Below are positions 18,610 to 26,908 of a stretch of DNA of 64,000 nt, piece by piece. The notes beneath the pieces were generated by a model. That model saw only the letters and a list, made by a program, of their open reading frames with translations. It ran no database searches and had not been told where the DNA came from. Location of the stretch: NCBI RefSeq assembly GCF_003259845.1, contig NZ_QLMJ01000012.1, positions 233,031 to 297,030 on the forward strand, written 5' to 3'. Origin of the DNA: Actinoplanes lutulentus (lineage in GTDB: Bacteria; Actinomycetota; Actinomycetes; Mycobacteriales; Micromonosporaceae). Positions within the stretch are counted from its first letter, which is position 1, and every line of letters begins with the position of its first letter. Made by a program: the position numbers and the translations under genes.

Positions 18610-19512
18610 GTGACCGTGACCCGCCGGATGACGCCGCCGGAGCGTTATGCCTTCGGCGCCTCGGTGCGGCCGCTGCTGGTGCCGAAACATGACCCCTGCG
18701 GGATGCTGCGGGACGGTGAGTTCTGGTTGTCCGTGCGTACCCCGGAAGGGCCGGCGGCATTGCACCTGGCTCGCGCCGCGGGGGATTTGATCGCGACCGG
18801 CCATGGGCCGGGAGCGACGTGGGTCGTCGACCGCGCCGACGCGATCGCGGGGCTGCGGGACGACCTCACCGGATTCGACGAGATGGCCGCGGGAAATCCG
18901 CTGGTGAGCCGGCTCGCGAAGACGTTCGCCGGTGTGCGGCTGCCGGCCACCGGGCAGGTCTTTCCCCGGTTGCTGCGGGCGATCCTGGAGCAGAAGGTCA
19001 CCGGCAAGGAGGCGCACCGGTCATACCGTGCGATCTGTCGGCATTTCGGTGAGCCGGCGCCCGGCCCGGCCGATCTCGTGCTGCCGCCGGATCCCGCCGC
19101 GATCGCCGCCTCGGCCTATTGGGTCTTCCATCCGTTCGGCGTCGAGCAGCGGCGCACCCAGGCCCTGCTGCGCGCCGCGGCGGTGGCCGCCCGGCTCGAC
19201 CGCTGCGCGGACCCGGCCGAGGCGACCACCCGGATGACCGCGCTGCCCGGCATCGGTCCGTGGACCGCGGCCGAGGTGGTGCGGTACGCGTTCGGCGACC
19301 CGGACGCGGTCAGTGTCGGCGACTTCCACATCCCGAACACGGTGGCCTGGGCGCTGGCCGGTGAGGCGCGAGGCACCGACGAGCGGATGCTGGAGCTGCT
19401 GGAACCGTTCCGCGGGCATCGCGGCCGGGTCTGTGACCTTTTCGCCCTCGGTGGGATCGGCGCGCCGAAATTTGGCCCCCGGATGCCGGTGCGATCCTTC
19501 GCCCGATTCTGA
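18610..19512 (+). CDS. AlkA-type DNA-3-methyladenine glycosylase
   Basis: A base-excision-repair glycosylase of the HhH-GPD family. The N-terminal 120 residues resemble the AlkA N-domain. The HhH motif LPGIGPWTAAEVVRYAFG (about residues 214-231) is followed by the catalytic Asp in AVSVGDFHI. Full length is 300 aa, normal for AlkA-like proteins, which remove alkylated purines. It has no ribosome site and probably starts at the GTG 6 nt after a GATAGT box. No Ada or O6-methylguanine methyltransferase gene is adjacent. Confidence 0.88.
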   Translation: MTVTRRMTPPERYAFGASVRPLLVPKHDPCGMLRDGEFWLSVRTPEGPAALHLARAAGDLIATGHGPGATWVVDRADAIAGLRDDLTGFDEMAAGNPLVSRLAKTFAGVRLPATGQVFPRLLRAILEQKVTGKEAHRSYRAICRHFGEPAPGPADLVLPPDPAAIAASAYWVFHPFGVEQRRTQALLRAAAVAARLDRCADPAEATTRMTALPGIGPWTAAEVVRYAFGDPDAVSVGDFHIPNTVAWALAGEARGTDERMLELLEPFRGHRGRVCDLFALGGIGAPKFGPRMPVRSFARF

Positions 19513-19548
19513 CTGACTTTTTGTGCGACGTTCAGCCTGCTGAGGACA

Positions 19549-19554
19549 TAGGCT
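19549..19554 (+). promoter_or_regulatory. Putative -10 element for leaderless GAF gene
   Basis: TAGGCT ends 7 nt before the ATG at 19562, without an intervening Shine-Dalgarno. Confidence 0.45.
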
Positions 19555-19561
19555 GGCGTCC

Positions 19562-20134
19562 ATGACAGCGTCGTCTAACGCCTATGAATATCTGGACAAC
19601 GTCGGCCCTCAGCACAGCGAGGAGGCCCGGCTCGCGGCGGTGCGCCGTTATCGCATGGTGGACCAGCCGGTCGAGGACGCGTACGACCGGATCGCCTTCG
19701 TGGCCGGCGCCATCTTCGAGACGCCGATCGCGACGGTCTCCCTGGTCGAGCAGGACCGGGTCTGGCTGGCCGCGTGCCAGGGCCTGGCCGGTGTCCGCGA
19801 GGTCGGCAAGGAGCCCGGCCTGTGCGCCTCGGTGATCGCCCAGGACGACGTCTACGTGATCAACAACGCGGCCGTCGACCCACGCACGCTGGATCACCCG
19901 CTGGTCCGGGGCGAGCTGGGTCTGCGCTTCTACGCCGCCGCGCCGATCCGCACCCACGACGGTTACCGCCTCGGCACGGTCAACGTGATCGACAGCCGGC
20001 CGCGGGACGCCAACACGCGTCAGCTCAAGGCTCTCGAACACCTGGCCTCGATCGTCGCCGACGAGCTGGAGCTGCGTCTCATGGTGATCCGCAGCGCGGC
20101 CGCCGAGCAACGGATGCGCGACACCGTGAACTGA
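19562..20134 (+). CDS. GAF-domain sensor protein
   Basis: A 190-aa cytoplasmic protein that is almost entirely one GAF domain (about residues 25-175: ETPIATVSLVEQDRVWLAACQG, GLCASVIAQDDVYVINNAAVDPR, RFYAAAPIRTHDGYRLGTVNVID). GAF modules bind small ligands or act in signalling; with no output domain it probably works by protein contact. Its start fits the leaderless pattern. Ligand and partner are unknown. Confidence 0.8.
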   Translation: MTASSNAYEYLDNVGPQHSEEARLAAVRRYRMVDQPVEDAYDRIAFVAGAIFETPIATVSLVEQDRVWLAACQGLAGVREVGKEPGLCASVIAQDDVYVINNAAVDPRTLDHPLVRGELGLRFYAAAPIRTHDGYRLGTVNVIDSRPRDANTRQLKALEHLASIVADELELRLMVIRSAAAEQRMRDTVN

Positions 20135-20160
20135 TCTTCAAATGTGGGTACTAGGTGGGC

Positions 20161-20358
20161 ATGATCTGGAACTTTGCCCGCAAAATCATCCTGACCGCCA
20201 TTCTCGTCCCCCTCGGCGCGGCCGGCGCCCGCAAGCTCAGTGACACCATCGAGCGTCGTCGTGGTGCCAGCCGCGGCACCCGTTTCCTGCGCCAGGGCGC
20301 GGACACGTTGCAGAACACCTTCGGCCGTAAGAAGCGCAGCCGTTTCGGATTCCGCTGA
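20161..20358 (+). CDS. Small basic membrane protein of unknown function
   Basis: A 65-aa protein with a hydrophobic N-terminal helix (FARKIILTAILVPLGAAGA, about residues 5-23) followed by a strongly basic tail rich in Arg and Lys, including KKRSR near the end. It sits 26 bp after the GAF gene and 20 bp before a lipid kinase gene, so may be co-expressed with either. A GTG two codons earlier is an alternative start. I do not recognise a family. Confidence 0.6.
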   Translation: MIWNFARKIILTAILVPLGAAGARKLSDTIERRRGASRGTRFLRQGADTLQNTFGRKKRSRFGFR

Positions 20359-20378
20359 TTCTGGGTAACGGCGGCGAT

Positions 20379-21302
20379 ATGCGTACCCCCCGCAGAATCG
20401 CCGTCGTTGCTCACCAGCGGAAGACCCTCGGAGGAGGGCTCGACGAACTCCGCCGATGCATCACCGGCAAGGGCGTCGACGAGCTGCTCTGGTTCGAAGT
20501 GCCGAAAAGCCGCAAGGCGCCGAAGCAGGTTCGCAAGGCGATCAAGGCCGATGTGGACCTGCTGGTTGTCTGGGGCGGTGACGGCATGGTCCAACGCTCG
20601 CTCGACACCCTTGCCACTGTCAAAGGCGGCAGCAAGATCCCGGTGGCGATCATGCCGGCCGGGACCGGGAATCTCTTCGCCGGCAATGTCGGCATTCCCA
20701 CGGACCTCGCCAAGGCGGTCGACATCGCCTTCACCGGTGACCGGCGCCGCTTTGATCTTGGACTGCTGGAAGGCGAGCACTTCGCCGTGATGGCCGGCGT
20801 CGGTTTCGACGGCGCGATGATCAAGGATGCCGACGGGGCTCTGAAGGACCGATTCGGCAAGCTCGCGTACGTCTGGACCGGCATCCGCCACGTCAACGGC
20901 GAAGCGCCCCGGGCAAAGATCAAGGTGGACGGCGTCGACTGGTTCGACGACGAGGCCAGCTGCGTGCTGATCGGCAACGTCGGCACGATCACCGGCGGCA
21001 TCGAGGCCTTCGACGGCGCCTCGCCGGAGGACGGCTGGCTCGACGTCGGTGTCGCGACCGCGCAGGGCGCACTGCAGTGGGCCCGGGCGCTCGGCACGAT
21101 GGCGGTCGGCCGCTCGGACAACTCGCCGTTCGTGCGGACCACGCGGGCGCGGCGGATCGACGTGAAGCTGAAGTCGCCGCTCGAATACGAGCTTGACGGC
21201 GGCGCCCGCGCCAAGACCCGCAAGTTCACCGCGTCGGTGGTGCCGGGCGCGGTCACCATCTGCGTCCCGGCCGTTGCGTCCGACGATTCGAGTGACCAAT
21301 AG
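20379..21302 (+). CDS. Diacylglycerol/lipid kinase family protein
   Basis: A 307-aa soluble kinase of the DAGK catalytic family. Nucleotide-binding motifs are clear: VVWGGDGMVQ (about residues 63-72) and MPAGTGNLFAGN (about 92-103). The C-terminal half carries EAFDGASPEDGWLDVGVATA and the closing beta-sandwich. It phosphorylates lipid hydroxyls such as diacylglycerol; the precise substrate is unknown. A hairpin with a T-tract follows the stop codon. Confidence 0.88.
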   Translation: MRTPRRIAVVAHQRKTLGGGLDELRRCITGKGVDELLWFEVPKSRKAPKQVRKAIKADVDLLVVWGGDGMVQRSLDTLATVKGGSKIPVAIMPAGTGNLFAGNVGIPTDLAKAVDIAFTGDRRRFDLGLLEGEHFAVMAGVGFDGAMIKDADGALKDRFGKLAYVWTGIRHVNGEAPRAKIKVDGVDWFDDEASCVLIGNVGTITGGIEAFDGASPEDGWLDVGVATAQGALQWARALGTMAVGRSDNSPFVRTTRARRIDVKLKSPLEYELDGGARAKTRKFTASVVPGAVTICVPAVASDDSSDQ

Positions 21303-21358
21303 GCGACAGATAGGTTCGTAGCCGTCTGTACTCGGGCGTTTCTTTCATGTCGGTATAT

Positions 21359-21420
21359 CCCCTGGATTGTTCTGGTGGCTCAGCCCAAACTGGCTGTCAC
21401 CGCACAATCCAGGGGGTTTT
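21359..21420 (+). terminator. 12-bp hairpin with T-tract; also hides the next gene's ribosome site
   Basis: CCCCTGGATTGT and ACAATCCAGGGG form a perfect 12-bp stem with a 33-nt loop, which itself contains an AGCC/GGCT pair, and TTTTT follows. This fits an intrinsic terminator for the lipid kinase gene. The right arm contains AGGGGG, the apparent Shine-Dalgarno of the small gene at 21423, so the same structure could gate that gene. Confidence 0.65.
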
Positions 21421-21422
21421 TG

Positions 21423-21644
21423 ATGTCGTATCTGAGCGTGGCGCTGACCGCCGGCGGGTTGCTGGTCGTCGCGTACCGGATGGGTCGTGTGCACGCGGCC
21501 TGGCACGAGGTGCACGCCGCCAAACACGGTGTCCGGCAGAATCGGCGGGTGGCGTGGGCGCACACGGCCCGATTAGCCGCCGGCATAGCGGTGACGTTGA
21601 CGGGTTTGCTGGTGGCCGGCTTCGAACTGGCGCTTCTCAGGTAA
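21423..21644 (+). CDS. Small two-helix membrane protein
   Basis: A 73-aa protein with hydrophobic helices at about residues 3-17 (LSVALTAGGLLVVAY) and 52-70 (AAGIAVTLTGLLVAGFEL), separated by a His/Arg-rich loop. The ATG has AGGGGG 6 nt upstream; an upstream in-frame ATG lies inside the hairpin loop and is less likely. It ends 5 bp from a convergent gene. No family recognised. Confidence 0.55.
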   Translation: MSYLSVALTAGGLLVVAYRMGRVHAAWHEVHAAKHGVRQNRRVAWAHTARLAAGIAVTLTGLLVAGFELALLR

Positions 21645-21649
21645 AGGTT

Positions 21650-22156
21650 TTACCTGAAGGCCTCGGGCAGCGGGATTCCGAATCGCGCGCAGAGCAGCGG
21701 CACGTCATGCCGATCGGCGGCGCGGGGCGGGTAACCGGTGTGCCAGCGGACCGCCCACTCCGGATCCTCGCAGCGCACCGGCCGGTCCGCGATCACACCC
21801 CGCCCGGCCAGCGCCGGCGCCGGGAACGTCAGTCCGTCCACAGCCGAGCCGTAGTGCAATTGCCCGTCATCGAGCTGCTCGTAGAGATGCAGATCGACCC
21901 GGGTGCTGCCACCGTCGTGCAGCACGAAGTTCCACGGGCGGTCGCCGGGCCACGGGAAGACCCGGTCCACGCCGCGGCCGGCGAACGCCCGGAACGCCCA
22001 TTCGAGATGGGCCGCCGGCAACCAGAGGTCGAGATCCGCGTGCTCGCGGGTCTGCTCCTCCAGAAGCGCGTCTACGCCCCAGCCGCCGCCGAGGCAGACG
22101 TCGACCCGGTGGGCGTCGAGTGCTTCTAGCAGATCTGTCACCCGTACGGCCGTCAT
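21650..22156 (-). CDS. Aminoglycoside-type nucleotidyltransferase
   Basis: A 168-aa protein with the signature of ANT(2'')/Lin-type nucleotidyltransferases: GGGWGVDALLEEQTREHADLDLWL at about residues 22-45, where GGGW and the paired aspartates bind nucleotide and metal. RVDLHLYEQ supplies the third acidic residue. Such proteins adenylylate antibiotics or other small hydroxyls; chromosomal copies in actinobacteria often have unknown natural substrates. The ATG at 22156 gives the family-typical N-terminus; an in-frame ATG at 22174 is possible. It lies 100 bp downstream of dgt. Confidence 0.75.
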   Translation of the reverse strand: MTAVRVTDLLEALDAHRVDVCLGGGWGVDALLEEQTREHADLDLWLPAAHLEWAFRAFAGRGVDRVFPWPGDRPWNFVLHDGGSTRVDLHLYEQLDDGQLHYGSAVDGLTFPAPALAGRGVIADRPVRCEDPEWAVRWHTGYPPRAADRHDVPLLCARFGIPLPEAFR

Positions 22157-22256
22157 GACGTGCCGCCCCGCCATCCGGCCTCCCGAGCTTCGATCAAGCG
22201 CTCAGGAAATCGCAAGCGGCCCTCGCCGGGCCATCCACCGTTCGGCCACCGCGGTT

Positions 22257-23723
22257 TTACAGTACGAACGCGTCCGTCCACAACTGCCGCGACCGCCCCG
22301 ACAACGCCTCCATGAGACCCACCGCCTGGCTGTCGGTGAGCCCGGCGACGAAGTCGACGACGGCTCGGCCCCGGGCGCGGCTGAGGCGTTCCGGCGTACC
22401 GATCGGCAGCTCGGCCTCGGCCAGCTCGACGAGGTCGCGAAGCCGGCGGGGGAGGCGCTGCTCCTCGTCGGGATCGGTGAGCCAGGCCAGCAGCGCCTCG
22501 ACCAGCGACGCCAGCAGGCGGGCCTGGCCGCGCTGGTGCAGAGCAAGGTCGGGGCGTTCCAGGACGAAGCGGTTCTGCACGAACTTGAGGATCTGCACCT
22601 CGTGCCACTGGGCGCGGGACAGCTGCACGTGACCGCTTCTGATCGCGGGCTGGCCGATCAGCTCGATGGAGTCGACGAGGCGGCGGGTCCAGTTCGCGGA
22701 GAAGGCGGCCACCCGGGCCTCGGCCTCGATCGATCCGTCGAACGGGCGGGCCAGCAGGCCGTCGACGAGCTCGGCGCGGACCAGCTCGACGGCTCCGGCG
22801 AAGGCGTCGTCGTCGGCGATCCAGCTGTCCTTGCGATGCAGCTGGCGGCGCAGCGACTCGATGGCGCCGCCGGCCCGGTTCAGATCAGTCTCGGCGCCCC
22901 AGCGCTGCCAGGCCATCAGCTCGGTGGCGACAGCACCCTGCTGGAGTACGCCGACCCGATGCACGTCCTCAAGATCGTGGATGGCGTACGCGATGTCGTC
23001 CGCCGTGTCCATCACCGATGCCTCGACGGTCTGCTGCCAGTCGGCAACCCGCCCGGCGAAGGGCGCCCGCGCCGCCCGCATGTCGGAAATTTCCGTGGAA
23101 TACGCCCCGAACTTCAGCGACCCGCCCTCCGGATCGTCCGGAACCACGGCGGCTCCGCGCGGCGCCGGGTCCATGAAACGCGGGTGCGGATCGGGGTGCT
23201 CACGCCGGGTCCACGGATATTTCAGAATCGCGGCCCGGACGGCGTTCGTCAGGTTCAACCCGATCGTCGCCTGGCCCCGGACCTCGGTGCTCGTCACTAT
23301 CCGGTACGACTGAGCGTTCCCCTCGAATCCGTCCTGCAGCCGCAGCCGCTGACGGGCGAGCCGGTCGAGAACCCGCTCACCGAGGTGCCCGAACGGCGGG
23401 TGCCCGAGATCGTGCGCCAGGGCGGCGGCCTCGACGACGTCCGGGTCGCAGCCACCGAGCTTGTCGGTCAGATCCGGGTGTGCGGCCTGAACCCGCTCGG
23501 CGATGGCCCGGCCCACCTGAGCCACCTTGAGGCTGTGGGTGAGCCGGTTGTGCACCAGCAGGCCCGCCCCGCCCGGACTGATCACCTGAGTGACGCCGGC
23601 GAGGCGGGCTAGGAACGGCGAACTGACGATCCGGTCCCGGTCCACCCGGTAGGGGTTCGACGCTAGGTCGCCGGGGGCGACGAGACTGTCGCCGAAGAGG
23701 CGCTGAGCACGGGGATCGTCCAT
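22257..23723 (-). CDS. dgt: Deoxyguanosinetriphosphate triphosphohydrolase-like HD protein
   Basis: A 488-aa HD-domain dNTPase that cleaves dGTP to deoxyguanosine and triphosphate, limiting dNTP pools. Metal ligands are visible in HNRLTHS (about residue 58), AHDLGHPPFGH (about 103) and MDTADDIAYAIHD (about 243). Length and N-terminus (NPYRVDRDRIVSSPFLARLAGVTQV) match the actinobacterial clade. Upstream on minus, TAACCT ends 7 nt before the ATG and no ribosome site is seen, so it is probably leaderless. Confidence 0.92.
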   Translation of the reverse strand: MDDPRAQRLFGDSLVAPGDLASNPYRVDRDRIVSSPFLARLAGVTQVISPGGAGLLVHNRLTHSLKVAQVGRAIAERVQAAHPDLTDKLGGCDPDVVEAAALAHDLGHPPFGHLGERVLDRLARQRLRLQDGFEGNAQSYRIVTSTEVRGQATIGLNLTNAVRAAILKYPWTRREHPDPHPRFMDPAPRGAAVVPDDPEGGSLKFGAYSTEISDMRAARAPFAGRVADWQQTVEASVMDTADDIAYAIHDLEDVHRVGVLQQGAVATELMAWQRWGAETDLNRAGGAIESLRRQLHRKDSWIADDDAFAGAVELVRAELVDGLLARPFDGSIEAEARVAAFSANWTRRLVDSIELIGQPAIRSGHVQLSRAQWHEVQILKFVQNRFVLERPDLALHQRGQARLLASLVEALLAWLTDPDEEQRLPRRLRDLVELAEAELPIGTPERLSRARGRAVVDFVAGLTDSQAVGLMEALSGRSRQLWTDAFVL

Positions 23724-23730
23724 CCGGTGC

Positions 23731-23736
23731 AGGTTA
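23731..23736 (-). promoter_or_regulatory. Putative -10 element for leaderless dgt
   Basis: On the minus strand TAACCT ends 7 nt before the dgt ATG. It falls just beyond the stop of the LURP-one-like gene, so dgt may have its own transcript. Confidence 0.4.
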
Positions 23737-24312
23737 CCGGGACTGCAGCGCGTCCAGTGCGACGGCCATCGCCACGACCAGGCGACGGTCCAGGTTCGGG
23801 TCGGTGATGGTGACGTGGAAGCGGTCGCGCAGACCCCACTTGCGGACCACCGAGAACCCCGGGCGTTCGCCGATGGTGAAGTCGAAGTGGTACGGCAGCC
23901 AGGAGAGCGAGTCCACGAAACGTCGCAGGATCGCCACGAACATGCTGCGTTCCTGGCCGGTCATCTCGCCGTACCCGGGCTGCTCCAGCACCCAGGTGGA
24001 ACGCAGCAGCGACGCCGCGAAGCTCTTCTTGAACAGGCCGATCGGCTGGCCGGCCGCGTCCGTCACGTCGTAGGTCGCGCCCAGGTCGATCCGCTGGCGC
24101 GCCTTGAAACCGAGCAGCGGCTGCTGCTTGGTGTCGTCGGTGTAGAGGGTCACCTGCTCCTTGAAAGCGAGCCGTTTCTGCTGGGCGAACGCCAGCAGGC
24201 CGGCCTCCTGGCCGTCCGGCGACGAGGCGTGGATCTCGTACTGGTTGACCATCAAACGGATCCGCTGGCGGACGATGAGTTGCTGCTGAGACTGAAGGGT
24301 GTCGAGCGTCAC
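23734..24312 (-). CDS. LURP-one-related protein
   Basis: A 192-aa protein resembling the LURP-one/Tubby-C-like family: QRIRLMVNQYEIHASSPDGQEAGLLAFAQQKR at the N-terminus, ATYDVTDAAGQPIGLFKKSF in the middle, DFTIGERPGFSVVRKWGLRDRFHV near the end. Paralogues are common in actinobacteria and may bind lipids or scaffold proteins. The GTG start is taken; no clear ribosome site is seen. It is divergent from the metallo-hydrolase gene and 10 bp upstream of dgt. Confidence 0.72.
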   Translation of the reverse strand: MTLDTLQSQQQLIVRQRIRLMVNQYEIHASSPDGQEAGLLAFAQQKRLAFKEQVTLYTDDTKQQPLLGFKARQRIDLGATYDVTDAAGQPIGLFKKSFAASLLRSTWVLEQPGYGEMTGQERSMFVAILRRFVDSLSWLPYHFDFTIGERPGFSVVRKWGLRDRFHVTITDPNLDRRLVVAMAVALDALQSR

Positions 24313-24375
24313 GGCGTGAGTGTTTCATGGTGAACGTGGTGGTCGCGCACGGCCGCGGGCCGTCAGACTGGTCAC

Positions 24376-25479
24376 ATGGCGAAGCGAACGCGTACCCGTA
24401 CCGTTATGGCTCTGGCCCTGGGCGCCGCGGCGGTCTGGGCCGCCCGCGACCTCCCCGCTCAGCTCGGCGCCCGGGCGAGCGGCTCCCGGCGTACCCGGGT
24501 CGAGTCGTCCCCGCAGTACTCCGGCGGCAAGTTCCGAAATACCGTCCCGGCGACGATGCTCGCCGCCACGTCGATGCCGAAGGTTTTCGCGGCCACGCTG
24601 ACCGGCCGCGAGGCACGCCATCCGCACCAGCCGATCCCGGTGGTCGAGCCGGCGCCCGGCCTGGACGCCTCCGGCCTGCACGTGACCTGGTACGGCCACT
24701 CGTCCGCGCTGGTCGAGATCGAGGGCCGGCGGATCCTGCTCGACCCGGTCTGGAGCGACCGCTGCTCCCCGTCCCGCCTCACCGGCCCGCGCCGGCTCCA
24801 CGAGCCGCCGCTGCCGCTGCGCGAGCTGCCGCCCCTCGACGCCGTGGTGATCTCCCATGATCACTACGACCACCTCGACATGGTGACCATCCAAAACCTG
24901 GTGGACCTGCAGGCAGCGCCGTTCCTGGTGCCGCTCGGCGTCGGCGCCCACCTGGAAAAATGGGGCGTTCCGGAAACCCGCATCATCGAGCTCGACTGGA
25001 ACGAGAAAGCCAAGGTCAACGGCATCGAGCTGGTCGCGACGCCGGCCCGCCACTTCTCCGGCCGAGGCTTCAGCCGCGACGAGACCCTCTGGGCCAGCTG
25101 GGTGATCAACGGCCCGACCCGCAAGGTCTTCTACTCGGGCGACACCGGCTACTTCCCGGGGTTCGCCGACATCGGTGCCGAATACGGCCCGTTCGACGCG
25201 ACGCTGGTGCAGGTCGGCGCCTATGGCGACGCGTGGCCCGACATCCACATGCTCCCGGAGGACGGCGTCGCCATGCACGTCGACGTCCGCGGCGGCCTGA
25301 TGATCCCGGTCCACTGGGCGACGTTCAACCTGGCCCTGCACGACTGGTCCGAGCCCGCCGACCGCACCTGGAACGAGGCCAAGGCCCGCGACGTCCAGCT
25401 CGCGATCCCCCGCCCCGGCGAGCGCGTCGACGTCGACAACCCCCCGCCGGTCGACGGTTGGTGGCAGCAAATCTCTTAG
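24376..25479 (+). CDS. Metallo-beta-lactamase-fold hydrolase (UlaG/NAPE-PLD-like)
   Basis: A 367-aa protein. The N-terminus has a weak hydrophobic segment after a basic start (MAKRTRTRTVMALALGAAAV), a possible anchor. The fold starts at HVTWYGHSSALVEIEG (about residue 103); the zinc motif is SHDHYDHLD (about 163-171), with further ligands in TPARHFSGRG, YSGDTGY and PVHWATF. This combination is typical of the lactonase/NAPE-PLD group acting on phosphodiesters or lactones. Substrate is unknown. A CAGACT hexamer 6 nt before the ATG fits a weak leaderless promoter. Confidence 0.82.
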   Translation: MAKRTRTRTVMALALGAAAVWAARDLPAQLGARASGSRRTRVESSPQYSGGKFRNTVPATMLAATSMPKVFAATLTGREARHPHQPIPVVEPAPGLDASGLHVTWYGHSSALVEIEGRRILLDPVWSDRCSPSRLTGPRRLHEPPLPLRELPPLDAVVISHDHYDHLDMVTIQNLVDLQAAPFLVPLGVGAHLEKWGVPETRIIELDWNEKAKVNGIELVATPARHFSGRGFSRDETLWASWVINGPTRKVFYSGDTGYFPGFADIGAEYGPFDATLVQVGAYGDAWPDIHMLPEDGVAMHVDVRGGLMIPVHWATFNLALHDWSEPADRTWNEAKARDVQLAIPRPGERVDVDNPPPVDGWWQQIS

Positions 25480-25666
25480 ATCCATTTCGCAGCGGGGTGG
25501 TGGGTACAGACCGCTGCTCCCGCCGAGGGCCCGGCCCGGGTTCGCTGACGCTCCCCAGGCCGGGCGACCTGCGTAAATGGTTGCGCCCTTTTTCCTGTCA
25601 CCCCCGTGCGAACCCACAAGCACCCCCACCCACCCGCCACCACCAAACCAACCGCAACCACAACCC

Positions 25667-25760
25667 GGCCCCAAGCGTCCCCGGCCCCAAGCGTCCCCGG
25701 CCCCGAGCGTCCCCGGCCCGAGCGTCTCGGCCCCGAGCGTCTCGGCCCCGAGCGTCGGCC
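25667..25760. repeat. Tandem array of ~15-16-bp units
   Basis: About six degenerate copies of GGCCCCRAGCGTCYC, head to tail, with small length changes between units. No function is apparent. Confidence 0.75.
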
Positions 25761-25839
25761 CGAGCGGCCCGGCTTGTGCTTGCGGCAGTTTTTCGGGTGT
25801 GCGAGCGACCGCGAGCGCAAGCCGTGGTGGGCGCGGGGG

Positions 25840-25896
25840 CGAGCCGTACGCCAGACATGTCATGAGGCTGCGATGACATGTCTGGCGTACGGCTCG
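25840..25896. repeat. 24-bp perfect palindromic element (copy 1)
   Basis: A perfect 24-bp inverted repeat whose arms begin CGAGCCGTACGCCAGACATG, around a 9-nt loop (GAGGCTGCG). It shares the cores ATGACATGTCTG and ACGGCTCG with the element at 25905. Confidence 0.85.
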
Positions 25897-25904
25897 CGGC
25901 CATC

Positions 25905-25957
25905 AGCCGTAGCTCAGACACCTCATAAGTGCCCGATGACATGTCTGAGCTACGGCT
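25905..25957. repeat. Palindromic element (copy 2)
   Basis: Arms AGCCGTAGCTCAGACA and TGTCTGAGCTACGGCT pair perfectly over 16 bp; six more bases pair with two mismatches, again leaving a 9-nt loop. It is a diverged tandem copy of the element at 25840. Confidence 0.8.
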
Positions 25958-26135
25958 CGCCCCGCGGTCGGGCTCGCGCCGGCGGTCGGCTTGCCCCGGC
26001 GGTCGGCTCGCCCGGCGGCCAGGTTCGTTTGCCCGGCGGGCCGACGGCAACACGCCGTGAGCCCTCCGACGATGCGTGTCGAGTTAGGGCGCGGATCGCA
26101 CCTGAAGTCGACACGGGTGGGCGAGTTTCGGTGTG

Positions 26136-26176
26136 CGTGTCGAGTTGGGGTTTGATACGCGCCCCAACTCGACACG
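26136..26176. terminator. 15-bp perfect hairpin after the SDR gene
   Basis: CGTGTCGAGTTGGGG and CCCCAACTCGACACG form a perfect stem with an 11-nt loop, 16 bp beyond the minus-strand SDR stop. A degenerate relative (GTGTCGAGTTAGGG ... AAGTCGACAC) lies at 26076-26114. It may be a terminator, but the duplication suggests a repeat element. Confidence 0.6.
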
Positions 26177-26191
26177 TAATCGGGTGGGTGG

Positions 26192-26908
26192 TCAGAGGAG
26201 CAGGCCGCCTGTGGCTCGGATGTTCTGGCCGGTTACCCAGGCGGCGTCCGGCGTGGTGAGGAAAGCCACGACCCCGGCTATGTCGTCGGGAGAGCCGATG
26301 CGGCGCAGGGCCGTCATGGCGGCGGTCTGGCTCAGGGACTCCGGGGTGTTCGTGGCGTGCAGCAGGTCGGTGTCGGTTGCGCCGGGGGAGATGGTGTTGA
26401 CCGTTATTGATCGGGGGCCAAGTTCACGGGCGGCCACTGCGGTGAACTGTTCCAGGGCTGCCTTGCTCGCGCAGTACATGGCCAGGCCCGGCCCGGGGAT
26501 CGCGGTGTTCAGAGTGGAGATGTTGATGATCCGGCCTGGGGAGCGCAGCAGCGGGATGGCCGCTTGGATGGCGAAGAGCGGGAACTTCGCGTTGATCGTC
26601 ATCACCCGGTCGAAGACGGCCGGGGTGAGGCTCTCGATCGGGCCCGGGTCGGTGACGCCGGCATTGTTGACAAGGATGTCCAGGCCGTCCCGCACCGGAG
26701 CGAAGATCGCCGGCAGCGTGGTGAGGTCGGCCTGGTCGCAGCGGACCGCTTCGGCGCCGGTCTCGTCCGCCAGGGTCGCGGCTGCCTGATCCGCCGCGTG
26801 GTAGGTGAACACGACCCGGGCGCCGTCCCGGACCAGCCGACGGACCACGGCCCGGCCGATCCCGCGCGAGCCGCCGGTCACCAGCGCCGTCTTGCCGGTG
26901 AGGATCAC
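26192..26908 (-). CDS. SDR-family oxidoreductase
   Basis: A 238-aa classical short-chain dehydrogenase/reductase. The cofactor motif is TGGSRGIG (residues 12-19), followed by LVNNAGV, the catalytic Ser in NISTLN, and YCASK. It ends in the usual GQNIRATGGLLL. The Arg after the glycine motif favours NADP(H). The GTG start overlaps the stop of the GMC oxidoreductase (GTGA), so both are made together, plausibly in sequential oxidation and reduction of one hydroxy compound. Substrate is unknown. Confidence 0.88.
   Translation of the reverse strand: MILTGKTALVTGGSRGIGRAVVRRLVRDGARVVFTYHAADQAAATLADETGAEAVRCDQADLTTLPAIFAPVRDGLDILVNNAGVTDPGPIESLTPAVFDRVMTINAKFPLFAIQAAIPLLRSPGRIINISTLNTAIPGPGLAMYCASKAALEQFTAVAARELGPRSITVNTISPGATDTDLLHATNTPESLSQTAAMTALRRIGSPDDIAGVVAFLTTPDAAWVTGQNIRATGGLLL

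Larger units (their letters stand above)
25480..26191. other. Gene-free repeat-rich region
   Basis: About 710 bp between the metallo-hydrolase and SDR genes. No coding frame here has plausible protein content. It holds a 7-bp inverted repeat near 25488-25516 (possible terminator), a pyrimidine-rich tract, a tandem array (25667-25760) and at least three large palindromes. Long antisense frames crossing it come from GC bias. Confidence 0.65.

Noticed and set aside
24325..25863. A 512-aa minus-strand frame opposite the metallo-hydrolase
   Set aside because: It has low-complexity Gly/Ala/Asp/Arg composition, no motif, and lies antisense to a clear enzyme; it is a GC-bias shadow.
25598..26259. 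Coding frames across the repeat region with repeated MTCLAYGS/MTCLSYGS segments
   Set aside because: The apparent peptide repeats come from the palindromic DNA elements themselves and appear on both strands.
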